Shown here: positions 6,333 through 7,853 of the stretch, one piece after another | Layout of the letters: each line of letters starts with the position of its first letter | Numbering within the stretch: the first letter of the stretch is position 1 | Assembly (NCBI GenBank): GCA_024638905.1 | Contig: JAHEJH010000035.1 | Location: forward strand, 1 to 7,853 | Direction of reading: 5' to 3' | Source: Luminiphilus sp. | Lineage (GTDB): Bacteria > Pseudomonadota > Gammaproteobacteria > Pseudomonadales > Halieaceae | DNA: 7,853 nt | The notes under the pieces: model-generated | The model's input: the letters and a program-made list of their open reading frames with translations, nothing else | The model's database searches: none | What the model was told of the DNA's origin: nothing | Program-made: the position numbers and the translations under genes

Positions 6333-7109
6333 ATGAATGACGAGGCGACCAGCAACGCGGATCGCGACGACGACACCACGGATTTTGGCTACACCCGGGT
6401 AGATCGGGAAGCCAAGGCAGGCATGGTGCGCGGCGTCTTTGACTCGGTAGCCAGCCGCTATGACTTGATGAACGACCTGATGTCCGGAGGAGTTCATCGT
6501 CTGTGGAAGCGGTTCACAATCGAGCTCAGCGCTGCCCGGCCCGGGCAGACCATTCTCGATATTGCCGGTGGCACCGGCGATCTCGCCGCCCGATTCTCCC
6601 GCCTGGTCGGGCCCGAGGGTCAAGTGATTCTTGCGGATATCAACGCCGCCATGCTCGAAGTGGGTCGCGATCGGCTCATTGATAAAGGAGCGACAGGCAA
6701 CATAGAGGTCGTGCAGGCCGACGCACAGGCGCTCCCCTTTAAAGATAACAGTGTGGACTGCATCACCATTGCCTTTGGACTACGTAATGTCACCGACAAG
6801 GCACTGGCCTTGCGCTCCATGCTCCGGGTACTGCGTCCGGGCGGCCGCTTGCTGGTGCTCGAATTCTCCAAACCCACCTCGGCGCTACTGGGCAAGGTGT
6901 ATGACCAGTACTCGTTCCAGATCTTGCCGGCAATGGGTCGTCTTATCGCGCAGGATGCCGACAGCTATCGTTATCTCGCAGAGTCGATCCGCAAGCACCC
7001 CGATCAGGAAACCCTACTGGGCATGATGGAAGATGCCGGTTTCGGCGAATGTCGGTACCACAATATGACGGGCGGTGTTGTCGCGCTGCATCAGGGCTTT
7101 AAACCGTGA
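6333..7109 (+). CDS. ubiE: Ubiquinone/menaquinone biosynthesis C-methyltransferase UbiE
   Basis: UbiE is a SAM-dependent methyltransferase that adds the ring methyl group in ubiquinone synthesis (2-polyprenyl-6-methoxy-1,4-benzoquinol to its 3-methyl form) and, where menaquinone is made, converts demethylmenaquinol to menaquinol. From the ATG at 6333 it has 258 residues (E. coli 251). Family signatures are intact: VFDSVASRYDLMNDLMSGGVHRLWKR, the SAM motif I DIAGGTGDLA (76-85), acidic D102 in ILADIN, motif FGLRNVTD (148-155), RVLRPGGRLLVLEFSKP, and the C-terminal end GGVVALHQGFKP. A GTG directly before the ATG (6330) is an alternative start; the upstream GGAA at 6321-6324 fits either (spacing 5 or 8 bases). 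It overlaps ubiJ by four bases (GTGA), the first of three coupled ubi genes. No men genes are in view, so a ubiquinone role is the safe reading. Confidence 0.97.
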   Translation: MNDEATSNADRDDDTTDFGYTRVDREAKAGMVRGVFDSVASRYDLMNDLMSGGVHRLWKRFTIELSAARPGQTILDIAGGTGDLAARFSRLVGPEGQVILADINAAMLEVGRDRLIDKGATGNIEVVQADAQALPFKDNSVDCITIAFGLRNVTDKALALRSMLRVLRPGGRLLVLEFSKPTSALLGKVYDQYSFQILPAMGRLIAQDADSYRYLAESIRKHPDQETLLGMMEDAGFGECRYHNMTGGVVALHQGFKP

Positions 7110-7753
7110 CACAACATGACCCGGCATTGCTCAGTGCGGCACTGGCGGGCGCAGAACAGGCCCTGAATCAGGCCATTTCGCTGGCGCCCCACTCGCATCA
7201 GGAGCTCGATGCCGTCAGCGGCACACTTTTGGGGATAGAGGTGACCTCCCTCGACCTCACGGTCTACATCGAGATGGTCACGGGAACTGACGTAAGACTG
7301 ATGGCCCACTGCGAGCGAGAGACTGACGCCTTTGTGCGCGGCACGCTCGAGGACTTTGCCGCGCTGGCGACCTCCAACGACCCGGCGGCCACCCTGATCA
7401 ACAGCGGCATCGAACTGCAAGGCAGCAGCGCCAGCCTCATCACCCTGCAACAAGTGGTTGCTCGCATGGAGATCGATTGGGAAGCCCCGTTAGTGGATAT
7501 TTTGGGTGATGTTGCCGGCCATCAAATTGCCGAGGGGCTTCGCCGATTCTTCCGCTGGAGTGAAGGCGCCCGCGCCAGCCTCAAGCGGCAGGTCTCCGAG
7601 TACCTGCTGGAAGAAGGAAGACTGACCCCACCGAAGCCAGAGCTTGAGCACTTCTATGACGCGGTGCAATCCGTGGCCATGCGGGTCGAGCGCGCCCAAA
7701 ATCAAGTCGAAAAGCTGTTGGCGAAAGCCGCCGCCCGCGGGACATCGCAATGA
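7106..7753 (+). CDS. ubiJ: Ubiquinone biosynthesis accessory factor UbiJ (SCP2 domain)
   Basis: UbiJ is a non-catalytic factor that, with UbiK, supports the cytosolic Ubi complex, probably by holding the hydrophobic polyprenyl intermediates in its SCP2 lipid-binding fold. The 215-residue protein is close to the 201 of E. coli. It has an SCP2-like part (about 15-122, LLGIEVTSLDLTVYIEMV through QQVVARMEI), then the family-typical DWEAPLVDILGDVAGHQIAEGLR (124-146), and an amphipathic C-terminal helix (about 177-212) suited to a coiled coil with a partner. The start is GTG at 7106, overlapping the ubiE stop by four bases; AGGG at 7093-7096 is a weak ribosome binding site nine bases upstream. The stop overlaps the ubiB ATG by four bases. 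The call rests on both sequence and position between ubiE and ubiB. Confidence 0.93.
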   Translation: MTQHDPALLSAALAGAEQALNQAISLAPHSHQELDAVSGTLLGIEVTSLDLTVYIEMVTGTDVRLMAHCERETDAFVRGTLEDFAALATSNDPAATLINSGIELQGSSASLITLQQVVARMEIDWEAPLVDILGDVAGHQIAEGLRRFFRWSEGARASLKRQVSEYLLEEGRLTPPKPELEHFYDAVQSVAMRVERAQNQVEKLLAKAAARGTSQ

Positions 7754-7853
7754 GTCGCGTTGTCGCGCTCTATCGCGCCGTCGCACGCTACCGACTCGAC
7801 CAGTTGCTCCCCGCGCACCAGCGACCCCGGATTTTTTCATTATTTTTGCGCGT
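7750..7853 (+). CDS. ubiB: UbiB, N-terminal fragment (3' end outside window)
   Basis: An ATG at 7750 sharing four bases with the ubiJ stop (ATGA) opens a frame that stays open to the window edge (34 codons). It begins MSRVVALYRAVARYRLDQLLP; a stretch of this kind (RxxxRYxLDxLLP) is typical of the UbiB N-terminus. UbiB is an atypical protein-kinase-like ATPase, anchored in the membrane by C-terminal helices, that is needed for ubiquinone synthesis and probably extracts or presents the lipid precursors. The catalytic parts lie beyond the window. GGGA at 7739-7742, seven bases upstream, is a reasonable ribosome binding site. Identification relies on a short segment and on the conserved ubiE-ubiJ-ubiB order. 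Confidence 0.88.
   Translation, partial: MSRVVALYRAVARYRLDQLLPAHQRPRIFSLFLR

Noticed and set aside
6326..6340. Five-codon ATG-to-TGA frame overlapping the ubiE start, considered as a leader peptide
   Set aside because: It is too short to distinguish from chance, holds no run of regulatory codons, and the ubiE start can be explained without it.
7490..7840. Minus-strand open frame opposite the ubiJ end and ubiB start
   Set aside because: It is antisense to well-supported ubiJ and ubiB and its translation is compositionally biased with no recognisable motif.
1..7853. CRISPR arrays, tRNA or rRNA genes, insertion sequences, phage or toxin-antitoxin genes
   Set aside because: I saw no spaced direct repeats, no RNA gene signatures, no transposase or integrase motifs, and almost all of the window is accounted for by conserved housekeeping genes.

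Overview
This window looks like chromosomal housekeeping DNA from a GC-rich gammaproteobacterium. The gene order (penicillin-binding protein 1A, L31, priA, argS, a SPOR-domain gene, a DUF971 gene, ubiE, ubiJ, ubiB) matches the arrangement I recall from Pseudomonas and its relatives. A ubiquinone (ubi) cluster and PBP1A point to a Gram-negative, respiring cell. Genus cannot be read from this sequence; a marine relative of Pseudomonas or the Cellvibrionales is a guess. Nothing indicates a plasmid, phage, insertion sequence or recent transfer.

Layout. Positions 1-863 hold the 3' end of the PBP1A gene. A bidirectional intrinsic terminator (867-900) separates it from the convergent rpmE2 gene (911-1165, minus), which encodes a cysteine-free type B ribosomal protein L31. 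A divergent promoter region (1166-1299) drives rpmE2 leftward and priA rightward (1300-3507, TTG start). The 84-90 bases after priA carry a probable argS promoter and a perfect inverted repeat. argS (3598-5283), a membrane-anchored SPOR protein (5283-5846) and a DUF971 protein (5849-6238) form a tightly coupled unit. A short gap with a promoter-like element leads to ubiE (6333-7109), ubiJ (7106-7753) and the first 34 codons of ubiB (7750 to the window end), which overlap one another by 4 bases at each junction.

Roles. The genes serve cell-wall synthesis (PBP1A, SPOR protein), replication restart (PriA), translation (L31, ArgS) and aerobic respiration (UbiE, UbiJ, UbiB). I found no new multi-gene system. 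The points most worth a second look are the type B L31 in the slot next to priA that usually holds the zinc-binding type A gene, the absence of hslVU between the SPOR and DUF971 genes, and a hairpin at the probable 5' end of the argS transcript.
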